From contig CBDCDJ010000007.1 of assembly GCA_965215355.1 (NCBI GenBank), positions 4,216,001-4,280,000 of the forward strand: a stretch of DNA of 64,000 nucleotides. Direction: 5' to 3'. Positions 40,004 through 48,496 of this stretch are shown here, piece by piece (position 1 is the first letter of the stretch; every line of letters starts with the position of its first letter). The notes under the pieces are model-generated. The model was not told the DNA's origin and did not search any database. It saw nothing but the letters and a program-made list of their open reading frames with translations. The translations under genes and the position numbers were made by a program. This stretch comes from CBDCDJ01 sp965215355. Its GTDB lineage: Bacteria > Deinococcota > Deinococci > Deinococcales > Trueperaceae.

Positions 40004-41695
40004 CTAGTCCGTCACCGCCCCTTTCGACGCGCTACTCACCAACTTCGCGTACTTCGCCAGCACGCCGCGCTCGTATTTTATAGGCGGCGGGCTCCAAGCC
40101 CTGCGGCGTTTGTCCAGCTCCTCGTCGCTCAAGTTCACTTGCAGCAGGTTCTTTTCGGCGTCAATGGTGACGCTGTCGCCCTCTTCAAGCAGCGCGAGCG
40201 GCCCGCCCACTTGCGCCTCGGGCGCGACGTGGCCGACGACGAGGCCGTAGGTGCCGCCCGAAAAACGCCCGTCGGTAATCAGCGCAACCGAATCGCCCAA
40301 GCCTTTACCGATGACCGCCGAAGTCGGTGACAGCATTTCGCGCATTCCGGGGCCGCCCTTAGGGCCTTCGTAACGGATGATGATGATGTCTCCGGCTTGA
40401 ATGGTGTCGTTCATGATGGCGGTCATGGCGACCTCTTCGCTGTCGAAAATACGGGCGGGGCCGGTGATGCTGCTGTTTTTGAGACCGCTCGTTTTGGCGA
40501 CCGCGCCCTCGGGGGCTAAGTTGCCCTTGAGAATGGCGAGGTGGCCTTCTTTGTACTTGGGCTTGTCGAACGGCAAGATAACGTCCTGGTCGGGGGAGGG
40601 CGTGCCGGACACGTCGGCTAAGTTTTCCGCGACGGTTTTGCCCGTCACCGTCAGGCAGTCGCCGTCCAAGAGGCCAGCCTCGAGCAGCATCTTCATCACC
40701 AGCGGCACGCCGCCCGCCGCGTGAAAGTCGGTGGCGACGTATTTGCCCGACGGTTTGAGGTCGGCCACGTGCGGCACTTTGCGGCGAATGCGCTCGAAGT
40801 CGTCCAGGCTCAGGTCGATTTCGGCGGCGTGGGCGATGGCGAGGTAGTGCAGCACCGCGTTCGTGCTGCCGCCGATGGCCATGACCACGGCGAGGGCGTT
40901 TTCGATGGAAGCCTTGGTGATGATGTCTCGAGCGGTGACGCCCTGTTTAATCATCTGCAACAACGCCCGCCCGCTCTGGGCTGCGCTGTCGTGCTTTTCG
41001 TGCTCGACCGCCGACATGGTCGACGAGTAGGGGAGGCTCATGCCCATCGCCTCGAACGCCGACGACATGGTGTTGGCGGTGTACATGCCGCCGCACGAGC
41101 CCGCGCCGGGAATGGCGCGGCGTTCGATGTCGCGAAAAGTTTCCAACTCAATCCGCCCCGCCGAATACTCGCCCACCGCCTCGAACACACTGACGATGGT
41201 GAGGTCATCGCCGTCATGTTGCCCTGGCAGAATAGTGCCGCCGTAAACGAAAACACTCGGCACGTCCAGCCGCGCCATCGCAATCATCGCGCCGGGCATG
41301 TTTTTGTCGCAGCCGCCGACCGCGATAACCCCGTCCATGCTCTGCCCGCGCACCACGGTTTCGATGCTGTCGGCGATGACCTCGCGACTGACCAGGCTGC
41401 ACTTCATGCCCTCGGTGCCCATCGAAATGCCGTCCGAAACGGTGATGGTGCCGAACAGTTGCGGCATCCCGCCCGCCGCTTTAATGGCTTCTTCGGCCGC
41501 TCGAGACAGGTCACCCAAACCCGCGTTGCACGGCGTGATGGTCGAAAAGCCGTTCGCCACGCCGATAATGGGCTTGTCGAAGTCGTCGTCGCCGAAGCCG
41601 ACCGCGCGCATCATCGAGCGGTTGGGGGCGCGTTCAATGCCTTCGGTGATGAGGGCGCTGCGGCGGTTGAGTTTTTCGGGGGTGGGGCTGCTCAT
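40004..41695 (-). CDS. ilvD: Dihydroxy-acid dehydratase
   Basis: 563 aa, normal family length. Converts 2,3-dihydroxy-isovalerate or -methylvalerate to the 2-keto acid in valine/isoleucine synthesis. Fe-S cluster cysteines: C56 (STITPCNAG), C129 (VGGCDKNMPG) and C201 (GAGSCGGMYTANTM). 'GGSTNAVLH' and the C-terminal 'DGRFSGGT' are typical. ATG 41695 is preceded by AGGCCAACC, a weak SD. It stands alone; no other ilv gene is in the window. Confidence 0.97.
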   Translation of the reverse strand: MSSPTPEKLNRRSALITEGIERAPNRSMMRAVGFGDDDFDKPIIGVANGFSTITPCNAGLGDLSRAAEEAIKAAGGMPQLFGTITVSDGISMGTEGMKCSLVSREVIADSIETVVRGQSMDGVIAVGGCDKNMPGAMIAMARLDVPSVFVYGGTILPGQHDGDDLTIVSVFEAVGEYSAGRIELETFRDIERRAIPGAGSCGGMYTANTMSSAFEAMGMSLPYSSTMSAVEHEKHDSAAQSGRALLQMIKQGVTARDIITKASIENALAVVMAIGGSTNAVLHYLAIAHAAEIDLSLDDFERIRRKVPHVADLKPSGKYVATDFHAAGGVPLVMKMLLEAGLLDGDCLTVTGKTVAENLADVSGTPSPDQDVILPFDKPKYKEGHLAILKGNLAPEGAVAKTSGLKNSSITGPARIFDSEEVAMTAIMNDTIQAGDIIIIRYEGPKGGPGMREMLSPTSAVIGKGLGDSVALITDGRFSGGTYGLVVGHVAPEAQVGGPLALLEEGDSVTIDAEKNLLQVNLSDEELDKRRRAWSPPPIKYERGVLAKYAKLVSSASKGAVTD

Positions 41696-41763
41696 GGTTG
41701 GCCTCCAAGATTCGCTGAGTAGCTAGAAGTGTACCTTAAAGACCACGAGGCGCTATTTTCGTT

Positions 41764-42540
41764 TCAAAGTTTTCGCGCCCGGAGCGCCATAAACAAGGGG
41801 ATGTCCTGGTTGTCCTGCTCGCCTTTGTTCATGGGCTGGTCGGGCAGCTCGAGCAGCGCGTCGATAAACAACCCCGCGTCGCTCAGGGCCGTGACGTAGT
41901 CTTGAAGCGGCCGGTGAAAACTCCGCGTCGTGCCAGGGCCTTTGACGTGGTCTTTCATCGGTACGTCCAGCGGGCGCAAATAGCTGTCCACCCGGCGATA
42001 GGTGAGTTTGCGGCCCGCGTCAAAACCCCAGCCGCTCTGCCGCGGCACGCGAAAGCAAGGGTGGAGCATAAAAATCACCAGCCGCCCCCCTCTTTTCAGC
42101 GCCCAACCGGCCGCGCCCACGACCTCGTCCAGCGGGTCCATGTCCTGAATGCTGAGGAGGAACACGACTCCGTCGAAGCTTTTTTCTTTGAGGGTCGGAA
42201 GCCGTTGCAAGTTCCGAACGTCGGCGCAGATGAATTCGCCCGCCTTGCCGTGGTGCTGCTTCGCCGAACGCACGAGCGAAGAACTCAGCTCCACCCCGAC
42301 GTAACTCGCGCCTGCGCGCGCGACGTGCGGCGCGAGGACGCTCGAGCCCGCCCCGAGGTCTAAAATCCTTTCGCCGGGTCGGGGCTCGAGCAACTCCAAC
42401 GTCGTCGGCAGCGCGATTTTCCGGTGATAGTGGCTGCCCTTTTTGCCGACCCAGCCGTCGTACCAACCCGCGACGTTTTCCCAGCTGGTGTTAGAGGTTT
42501 TGGGTTTTACAGTTGTAACTTTTGTAAATTTAGGCTTCAT
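41764..42540 (-). CDS. Class I SAM-dependent methyltransferase
   Basis: 258 aa. Motif I 'RILDLGAGSSVLAPHVARAG', acidic motif 'YVGVELSSSLVRSA', motif II 'FICADVRNL' and motif IV 'GVVFLLSIQDMDPLDEV'. Substrate unknown. ATG 42540 overlaps the stop of the small antitoxin-like gene (TGATG), so the two are cotranslated. The antitoxin family is normally followed by a toxin, so this pairing is unusual. Confidence 0.8.
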   Translation of the reverse strand: MKPKFTKVTTVKPKTSNTSWENVAGWYDGWVGKKGSHYHRKIALPTTLELLEPRPGERILDLGAGSSVLAPHVARAGASYVGVELSSSLVRSAKQHHGKAGEFICADVRNLQRLPTLKEKSFDGVVFLLSIQDMDPLDEVVGAAGWALKRGGRLVIFMLHPCFRVPRQSGWGFDAGRKLTYRRVDSYLRPLDVPMKDHVKGPGTTRSFHRPLQDYVTALSDAGLFIDALLELPDQPMNKGEQDNQDIPLFMALRARKL

Positions 42541-42740
42541 CAATACAAGTAAGCGGCGTGATTTTCCGACGCGTCTGTCATGTTGCCCTTGACGGGTTGG
42601 CCGCCAAGTCCCAAAATGGGGTCTTCCAGAATAGATACAACCGTAATGACATTGTTTTCTCTGCGGATTTCAACCGCGTCGACACTCTCGAGCAGGTCCT
42701 TAGGAATCGTAATACCTTCTTTTGTTACCTGAGCTTTCAT
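42540..42740 (-). CDS. AbrB/MazE-like antitoxin-type protein (solitary)
   Basis: 66 aa. 'MKAQVTKEGITIPKDLLESV' and 'EIRRENNVITVVSILEDPIL' followed by a tail ending TDASENHAAYLY are typical of small AbrB-like antitoxins paired with PIN toxins. No toxin follows; a methyltransferase does. TATGCT at 42747-42752 lies 6 nt before ATG 42740. Confidence 0.7.
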   Translation of the reverse strand: MKAQVTKEGITIPKDLLESVDAVEIRRENNVITVVSILEDPILGLGGQPVKGNMTDASENHAAYLY

Positions 42741-42893
42741 GCTGACAGCATACTCGAAACCTCAGACTGACTGGGTAGGGGAGAACTCAACGGCTGTAGC
42801 CAGAGGTCCAAACGCATCTAATGATGTAAGTTGCTGCTGTTCAAATTCACTACGGAATCCAGTTGTTAAGACTTGATCCCCAACAACATGTGG

Positions 42894-43352
42894 CTAGATG
42901 TCCGTCAAGGATAAAATTCGGAAATCATCTAGTTTGAGAGCTCCATATTCAAGGACTTTGCGAACAGTAAACAGAATGAGAAAACCTTCCTCGACGTAAT
43001 AACAGCGTGGAAAATTTCCATTATGCAGTTGTTCTTGCATATCATAATGCCCCGGCCCTCGAAAGGGTTCATAAGCATAGTCTCCGATCTCTTTGGGGCT
43101 TCTCTCTTTAAAATAGCCAACACCCATATTGTCGAAATAAAATTCCTTTGCCACAATGTCCTTAGCTCCCTGACTTGATGTTAGGGTTTCTACTACCCTA
43201 CCCGCCGATGGCGACCATCGTCCGGGGCCGCTCGACGAGCGTGGTGTGGTTTCACACGCTCGAGAACCTTTCTTAGATAACCGGAACCGGTTCAGAACTC
43301 TGCCAAGGCCCATCTTACAAAATCTGTCATAAAATTTGCGCTGCAGCAACAC
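42894..43352 (-). CDS. Hypothetical protein fragment with a moaA-derived segment fused at its 5' side
   Basis: 152-aa frame. Residues about 64-152 (AKDIVAKEFYFDNMGVGYFK ... GHYDMQEQLHNGN...LVILF-like core, ending DFRILSLTDI) look like a real small alpha/beta protein of unknown, possibly immunity-like, type. Residues 36-52 are the antisense-frame reading of a 50-bp copy of the moaA 3' end (43197-43246), so the upper part is not native. The gene may now start at ATG 43127 or be dead. Confidence 0.4.
   Translation of the reverse strand: MLLQRKFYDRFCKMGLGRVLNRFRLSKKGSRACETTPRSSSGPGRWSPSAGRVVETLTSSQGAKDIVAKEFYFDNMGVGYFKERSPKEIGDYAYEPFRGPGHYDMQEQLHNGNFPRCYYVEEGFLILFTVRKVLEYGALKLDDFRILSLTDI
43197..43246. 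repeat. Direct repeat copy of the moaA 3' end (left copy)
   Basis: 49 of 50 bases match 45638-45687, the last codons of moaA. The two copies are in direct orientation and bracket 2.4 kb of lower-GC cargo, like att sites or a duplicated gene end. Confidence 0.8.
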
Positions 43353-43360
43353 AAGCTACT

Positions 43361-44176
43361 TTACCCTTCGACGAACTCGAGCAGCACGCGGTTGAACTGC
43401 TCCGGGTTGTCCCAGTTGAGCATGTGTCCGGCGTCGTCGATAAAAACCAGCCTGGATGCCGGAATACGTTGCGCCATCACCCGCGCTTGCCTATGAGTTT
43501 GCTTGTTGAGACCCCCCACCATGATAAGCGTCGGACAGCCGATGTCCTCTAAGCGTTTATAACCGTCGAACTGAGTGACGGCTTTCCATACTTCGCGGTA
43601 ATTTGTGAGGTCGGCAGCGTGCTTACCGATTTCGGCCTGGACGTAACGCTTTGCACCGGCGCTGTGTTTCCCGATTTGACCGGCGAACAGCTTCGTTTGC
43701 CAAGCCACCGGTGCAAGGTTGAACATAGGCAGCGTAATTTCCGTCAAAAAGGCTTCCAAGCGCGTCGAGCGAACCCCGTAAGAAGTATCGACCAGGACGA
43801 GCTTAGCCACACGTTCTGGACACTTTACCGCTAGTTGCTGAGCGACCATGCCACCCAAAGAGTGACCACAAAGAACAACCGGCTCGAGTCCCAAATGCTC
43901 TAAGAGTTGCCTAACGTCGTCTGCAAACTTGGCGACGCTGTACGGGTAGCCTTTTCGTTCGGATTGCCCGTGGCCTCTCAGGTCAATCAAGAGGTAAGAC
44001 TTATCCCCGAGCGCGTCGAGCTGAGGCTGCCATTCGCTCGAGGCGATGTAAGCACCGTGGGTAAAAACAACAGTGGGTTCACCGTTATTTACATGTTGAA
44101 AAGCAATTTTTGTGGCGTCGTCGGTTTGGAAATGGGCTGTGTTTGCAGGGGTGGTGTTTGCGAACTCAGGTTTCAT
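43361..44176 (-). CDS. Alpha/beta-hydrolase fold protein
   Basis: 271 aa. Oxyanion region 'VVFTHGAYIASSEWQPQLDA', nucleophile elbow 'LCGHSLGGMVAQQLA' (Ser), Asp in 'TLIMVGGLNK'-type strand context, and catalytic His in 'FIDDAGHMLNWDNPEQFN'. Substrate unknown. ATG 44176 overlaps the end of the methyltransferase gene by 11 bp. Part of the lower-GC cargo between the moaA repeats. Confidence 0.85.
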   Translation of the reverse strand: MKPEFANTTPANTAHFQTDDATKIAFQHVNNGEPTVVFTHGAYIASSEWQPQLDALGDKSYLLIDLRGHGQSERKGYPYSVAKFADDVRQLLEHLGLEPVVLCGHSLGGMVAQQLAVKCPERVAKLVLVDTSYGVRSTRLEAFLTEITLPMFNLAPVAWQTKLFAGQIGKHSAGAKRYVQAEIGKHAADLTNYREVWKAVTQFDGYKRLEDIGCPTLIMVGGLNKQTHRQARVMAQRIPASRLVFIDDAGHMLNWDNPEQFNRVLLEFVEG

Positions 44177-44915
44177 ACCTACCAGCCACAAAGCAGAAGT
44201 CCATCTCTACCCTTTTGATTTCGTCCGGCCTTCCCCAAACAGACGAAACCTGACGGTAAGCCTCTGTGAAAAAACCTTCTCCAAGCGCGGCCATACATCT
44301 TCGGGTTGATGACCAGGTGTGAAGGTAAGCAAAAAACCGGTTTAAGTCCCAGCATGTCTCCATTGTAAGAACGGGGGCTTTGACAGGTTCAAAAGGTATA
44401 TCGAGGTCTCTGTAGTGATTCCACAAAAGTTTGTTTTGTTCCGCCCAGTAAGGTTCTATCACGTTCAAAAAGGCTTTTTTGAGGACTTCATCAACTTCAC
44501 TGTTTATGTTGGGCCAGCAGTACCCCCACGCCGAAAAGACACCCCCCGGTTTCAACACTCTTTTTACCTCGCCGAAAAACCGGTCGTGCTTCATCCAATG
44601 TAAGGCTTGGGCTACACAAACCAAATCGAAAGAGGCTGCTGGGAAAGGTGTAGCCTCAGAGGGGCAGACAGAGTAGTTTATCTTTGGATGGTTGAAGGCG
44701 TTTTTGATTTGGTTGGGGCTTACGTCCGTTGCTTGCACCTCGTCAAAATAACCAGCGAGGCTGACAGCGGCTTGTCCGTTGCCACAGGCGCAGTCCCACG
44801 CGCTTTTGGTTTCCCTACACTGGCTGACGAGAAATTCAAACAGTTCCGGTGGATAACCGAGTCGTGCTGAAGCGTAAATATCGGCTTTGTCGTTGAACAG
44901 TTCGGTGTAGTTCAT
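44166..44915 (-). CDS. Class I SAM-dependent methyltransferase (cargo segment)
   Basis: 249 aa. 'YPPELFEFLVSQCRETKSAW', motif I 'DCACGNGQAAVSLAGYFDEV', 'ATDVSPNQI', 'DLVCVAQALHWM' and 'VLKPGGVFSAWGY': the trans-aconitate-methyltransferase-like group. The C-terminal half is family-specific. Lower GC than flanking genes. Overlaps the hydrolase gene downstream, so it is cotranscribed. Confidence 0.82.
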   Translation of the reverse strand: MNYTELFNDKADIYASARLGYPPELFEFLVSQCRETKSAWDCACGNGQAAVSLAGYFDEVQATDVSPNQIKNAFNHPKINYSVCPSEATPFPAASFDLVCVAQALHWMKHDRFFGEVKRVLKPGGVFSAWGYCWPNINSEVDEVLKKAFLNVIEPYWAEQNKLLWNHYRDLDIPFEPVKAPVLTMETCWDLNRFFAYLHTWSSTRRCMAALGEGFFTEAYRQVSSVWGRPDEIKRVEMDFCFVAGRYET

Positions 44916-45026
44916 AGTGAGCTTTTTGTTTCATGCGGTTCGGACACTTCGACAGTGTAGTTTGCCATAGTCTAAGTCTACTGCTGGAAATTCAACGAGA
45001 GAGTCCAAATCTATTGCAGTGCCTGG

Positions 45027-45581
45027 TTATGTCGTGGTCACTAAAGCTGAGATTTCTTCAGCGACCTGTTTAACGGTCTTGTTTTCAGTGTAGACCGTAA
45101 ACTCCGCCAACTCAGCGTTCGAGGGGTGGTTGAGGAAATGTTCGTTGGGGTTTGGCGTTATTTCTGCAACATAGCTGACGCGCTCATTGAGGACCTCGAG
45201 GGATTTGTCTAAATCGGAAGAGGGTAGCAGTAGAAAGATAAAAGGATAGGGAGCCAAGACAGCCTTTATTTTGAGAAAAAGAGACCTATCCTCGTACACG
45301 GAGTGACCTGCGCCGAAGTCGATAACGCTGCCTGCGTTTTCACTCAGGATTCTTTCGACGGCGTGCGCTTCAAAGGGCTTCCAATACCGATACAGCCCCC
45401 AAAAACCCTCTGCTTCGTATCTTGCCGCCGCCTCTTTTTCATCGTAACCGATTTCCTTGTAATAGTCCTCTCGCACATCGTCGATTGAGCACCTCGGAAT
45501 AGCAAGATTGTTACTGACTTGCTCGCCGACGCTCGACTTTCCAGTGCCGATAGGTCCAATGAGAATAATGGTATCAGGCAT
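45027..45581 (-). CDS. P-loop kinase-like protein (shikimate-kinase fold)
   Basis: 184 aa. Walker A 'ILIGPIGTGKSSVGEQVS', 'RCSIDDVREDYYKEIGYDEK' as the substrate-binding DxxR region and 'IDFGAGHSVYED' resembling shikimate-kinase LxxGGG. It probably phosphorylates or senses a small molecule; the substrate is unknown. Third gene of the moaA-flanked cargo segment. Confidence 0.7.
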   Translation of the reverse strand: MPDTIILIGPIGTGKSSVGEQVSNNLAIPRCSIDDVREDYYKEIGYDEKEAAARYEAEGFWGLYRYWKPFEAHAVERILSENAGSVIDFGAGHSVYEDRSLFLKIKAVLAPYPFIFLLLPSSDLDKSLEVLNERVSYVAEITPNPNEHFLNHPSNAELAEFTVYTENKTVKQVAEEISALVTTT

Positions 45582-45637
45582 TTTTCAAGCTGAAGAACTT
45601 GAGAGGCATGACTAGATGTCCAAAGGTTTAGTGTTCG

Positions 45638-45687
45638 CCTACCCGCCGATGGCGACCATCGTCCGGGGCCGCTCGACGGGCGTGGTG
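45638..45687. repeat. Direct repeat: moaA 3' end (right, native copy)
   Basis: The native 3' end of moaA, including the stop codon region; partner of 43197-43246. Confidence 0.8.
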
Positions 45688-46619
45688 ATGCCCGAGGCGA
45701 CCTTGCGGTGCGCGGCGACCAAAAACATCTCCTGGATGGCCCCCACCGGGTCGGCGGTGCTCAACGCTTCGCGGATGTCGATTTCGCGGTCGGTCATGAG
45801 GCAGGGGCGCAAACGGCCGTCGCTCGTCAAGCGCATCCGGCTGCACGCGCCGCAAAAGGGTTCGGAGACGGGGTTGATAAAGCCGATAGCGCCTTGCCAA
45901 CCGGGAACTTTGAACAGCCGTGCCGGGGCCGAGGGGTCGGTCTGGACGGGCTCGAGCGCGCCGAACGCCGTCTCGACCATCTCTTTAATCTCTTTACCGG
46001 ACACGAAATTCTCAAAATACGCCCCCGGCTCGGCGTTGTTGAGGTGCATGTATTCGATGTAGCGCGTGTGGATGGGCCGGTCGCGTGTCAGTTCGGCGAG
46101 TTTGACGATTTGGTGTTCGTTGATGCCGCGAATCACCACCGCGTTCAGTTTGACCGGGTGCAGTCCGGCCTCCAAAACGGCCTCGATGCCCGCCCACACC
46201 TGTTTGATGTCGCCGCCCTTGGTCGCCTCACGGAACACCTCCGGGTCGACGGCGTCGAGCGAGATGTTCACGCGGTCGAGCCCGGCGTCGAGCAGCGCGG
46301 GCAGGCGGCGTTTTAGAAGGCTCGCGTTCGTCGTCACGGCCACGTCGGGGATGCCGACGACGTTTTTGGCGTGGTAAATCATTTCGGGAAGTTCTTTGCG
46401 CAGCAGCGGCTCGCCGCCGGTAAAGCGCACCGCGTCCATGCCCAGACCGGCGGCGGCCTCGACCACGTTCGCCACGTCCTGCACCGTGACCGTGCCGAGC
46501 GGGTCGCCGTGGCCCAGGCCGAGCGGGTCGCAGTAGAAACACTTGTAGTTGCAGCGCGGGGTCACGCTGATGCGCAAGTCTCTGACGACGCGGCCGTGTT
46601 GGTCGATGAGCGATTTCAA
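45639..46619 (-). CDS. moaA: GTP 3',8-cyclase MoaA
   Basis: 326 aa radical-SAM enzyme starting molybdopterin synthesis. N-terminal cluster CNYKCFYC (C23, C27, C30), 'RFTGGEPLLRKEL' (SAM binding), C-terminal cluster 'FCGACSRMRLTSDGRLRPCL', and the essential C-terminal Gly-Gly (VAIGG). ATG 46619 lies close to the divergent ornithine-cyclodeaminase-family gene. No other moa gene is in the window. Its 3' end is duplicated at 43197-43246 without harm to the gene. Confidence 0.96.
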   Translation of the reverse strand: MKSLIDQHGRVVRDLRISVTPRCNYKCFYCDPLGLGHGDPLGTVTVQDVANVVEAAAGLGMDAVRFTGGEPLLRKELPEMIYHAKNVVGIPDVAVTTNASLLKRRLPALLDAGLDRVNISLDAVDPEVFREATKGGDIKQVWAGIEAVLEAGLHPVKLNAVVIRGINEHQIVKLAELTRDRPIHTRYIEYMHLNNAEPGAYFENFVSGKEIKEMVETAFGALEPVQTDPSAPARLFKVPGWQGAIGFINPVSEPFCGACSRMRLTSDGRLRPCLMTDREIDIREALSTADPVGAIQEMFLVAAHRKVASGITTPVERPRTMVAIGG

Positions 46620-46698
46620 AGTAAGGAGAGTGTAGCGTAAAAATGAGGTGGGCTGTGTGGCTTGGGGATGGGCGTCGGGGCTCGAGCCTCAACGCCGT

Positions 46699-46732
46699 TA
46701 AGATTGAGGCTGTGAATAAAATTGAAGCTGTG
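46699..46732 (+). promoter_or_regulatory. Tandem duplicated leaderless promoter/start (TAARATTGARGCTGTGAA x2)
   Basis: TAAGAT then 7 nt then GTG 46712, and directly after, TAAAAT then 7 nt then GTG 46730. The 18-bp unit is duplicated with two changes and both GTGs are in the same frame, giving two equivalent leaderless starts. Confidence 0.6.
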
Positions 46733-47671
46733 AACAATTATCTCGTCCTGACCGACGCCGACGTTGCCGAACACCTCACCATGCCCGTGGCAGTCGAGAA
46801 GATGGAGGACGCCTTTCGAGAACTTGCGGCGGGTACACTGGTCGCGCCGCCCCGCTTTCGCGTCGAAGCGCCCAAGGGTGCCCTGGTATTTACCGCGGGC
46901 GCGGCGACGGGCGCTGAGCAAGCTATCGGTTTTCGCGTTTACGACACCTTTCCGAGTGCCGCCTCCACCGACCAAACCCAGCTCGTCGCCGTTTTCGACT
47001 CGGAAACAGGACGGTTCAAGGGGGTCGTCATCGGCGGGGCCATCGGCGCTATGCGCACGGGCGCCATCGGCGGTGTGGCCGTCAAGTACATGGCGAAACC
47101 TGCTGCCAGCGTTCTTGCCGTCGTCGGCGCGGGTTTTCAAGCGCGAACGCAGCTTCGCGCGGCTATGGCAGTCAGGACGTTCGAACAGGTTTTCATCACC
47201 AGCCGGACCCGCTCGAGCGCGGCAGCTTTTCGTGATGAAGTCAGCGCGGACTTCAATGTCCCCTGTGAGGTGACCGACGCACAAGCGGCTGTCCGGGACG
47301 CCGACGTCGTGCTGTGCGCGACTACCAGCCGAACACCCGTCCTCGAGGCGGCATGGCTCAAGGCAGGTGCGCACGTCAACCAGGTCGGCCCCAAAGGTCT
47401 CGGTCGTTCGGAGCTTCCCGCGAATATTGTCGACGTTGCTGCCGTCATCGCCACGGACTCGTTAGAGCAAACCAGGGCCTACCCGGAACCTCACTTCGTT
47501 ACAGACGAAAGTCGTTTCGTCGGTTTGGAAAGCATTGTCGTGGGAAACAAACCGGGACGCCGGAGTAACGACGACGTCACCTTGTTTTGCTCGGTGGGTT
47601 TGGCCGGCACAGAGGTTGTGTTGGCAAATCATCTTCTGCGGCTGAAAAATAGTTCTATGGCTGAAAATTGA
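46712..47671 (+). CDS. Ornithine cyclodeaminase / mu-crystallin family protein
   Basis: 319 aa from GTG 46712, or 313 from GTG 46730. 'MPVAVEKMEDAFRELAAGTL', 'GFRVYDTFP', 'ARTG'-type 'AMRTGAIGGVAVKYMA', Rossmann 'LAVVGAGFQARTQLRAAMAV' and 'VLCATTSRTPVLEAAWLKAG' identify the family. Members act on ornithine, alanine or cyclic imino acids with NAD(P). Substrate not assignable. The start lies in a tandem-duplicated promoter. Confidence 0.88.
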   Translation: MNKIEAVNNYLVLTDADVAEHLTMPVAVEKMEDAFRELAAGTLVAPPRFRVEAPKGALVFTAGAATGAEQAIGFRVYDTFPSAASTDQTQLVAVFDSETGRFKGVVIGGAIGAMRTGAIGGVAVKYMAKPAASVLAVVGAGFQARTQLRAAMAVRTFEQVFITSRTRSSAAAFRDEVSADFNVPCEVTDAQAAVRDADVVLCATTSRTPVLEAAWLKAGAHVNQVGPKGLGRSELPANIVDVAAVIATDSLEQTRAYPEPHFVTDESRFVGLESIVVGNKPGRRSNDDVTLFCSVGLAGTEVVLANHLLRLKNSSMAEN

Positions 47672-47747
47672 CTTTGTCGTAAAGGTTTTTCAAAAATATC
47701 ACGCAGGGGACGGCGGCGAGCGTTCCCACACCCTCGAAGCTTGATAA

Positions 47748-47767
47748 ATATAGGCATTTGCCTATAT
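47748..47767. promoter_or_regulatory. Operator-like palindrome ahead of the second higBA pair
   Basis: ATATAGGCA-TT-TGCCTATAT, a perfect 9-bp inverted repeat, overlapping a TATACT -10 box (47765-47770). Placement suits autorepression by the XRE antitoxin. Confidence 0.6.
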
Positions 47768-47789
47768 ACTGGCGATGAAGGGTGACGCT

Positions 47790-48152
47790 ATGGCAATCGA
47801 AAAGCCGGTTATCTGGGTTCGCTCCTCTTTGGAGGAGCTGAAGGCTTTACCCCAGAAGCCCAGACGTGACATAGGGTTTGCCCTGGCCGAAGTGCAAGAA
47901 GGTGGGTTTCCAGACAATGCCAAACTGCTGAAAGGTTTTAGTGGCGTCTACGAGATTCGCACCGACTTCGACAGCAATACCTACCGAGCGGCTTATGTTG
48001 TGAACCTTGGCGAGAACATCTACGTGCTTCACGTCTTTCAGAAGAAGTCAAAACGCGGTGCGGAGACGCCGAAGGCCGACCTGGAAAAGATACGCGGCCG
48101 CCTAAAACGCGCTCAGGAACTTGCAAAGGAGTTGGAAAATGACAACCCGTAA
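47790..48152 (+). CDS. HigB/Gp49-like toxin (RelE superfamily)
   Basis: 120 aa from ATG 47790 (SD GAAGGG); ATG 47775 is possible. 'SSLEELKALPQKPRRDIGFA', 'LKGFSGVYEIRTDFDSNTYR' and 'YVLHVFQKKSKRGAETPKAD' are the phage Gp49-like/HigB signature of ribosome-dependent RNases. The antitoxin gene starts before its stop (14-bp overlap). A palindromic operator sits at the promoter. Confidence 0.88.
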   Translation: MAIEKPVIWVRSSLEELKALPQKPRRDIGFALAEVQEGGFPDNAKLLKGFSGVYEIRTDFDSNTYRAAYVVNLGENIYVLHVFQKKSKRGAETPKADLEKIRGRLKRAQELAKELENDNP

Positions 48153-48480
48153 AAAGGACTTCGCCCTCGGGAGTGGCAACGTGTTTGCCGACCTCGACTT
48201 GCCCAACCCCGAGGAGTTGCAGCTAAAAACAAAACTCACTTTGCTCATTAAACGAATTATTCAGCAACGTGGCTGGACCCAACAACAAGCCGCCGACGCC
48301 TTGGGAATCAAGCAACCCGACGTGTCTGAACTCAGCCGAGGCCAGCGTCTCGAGCACTATTCGGTAGAACGGCTGCTGAATTTTTTAAGCAAGCTCGAGC
48401 AAAAGGTGACGATTACCGTCAACAGTGACGAACTGCCACCGGAGGAGATTGTGCTTGTCGCTCAGGCACCAACAGGATGA
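48139..48480 (+). CDS. XRE-family antitoxin of the Gp49-like pair
   Basis: 113 aa. DNA-binding HTH 'KRIIQQRGWTQQQAADALGI' and 'KQPDVSELSRG', with a leading segment 'VFADLDLPNPEELQLKTKLT' characteristic of antitoxins paired with Gp49-like toxins. SD AAGGAG precedes ATG 48139. Represses via the palindrome at 47748 (inferred). Confidence 0.9.
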   Translation: MTTRKKDFALGSGNVFADLDLPNPEELQLKTKLTLLIKRIIQQRGWTQQQAADALGIKQPDVSELSRGQRLEHYSVERLLNFLSKLEQKVTITVNSDELPPEEIVLVAQAPTG

Positions 48481-48496
48481 GCGTGCGCCGAATACA

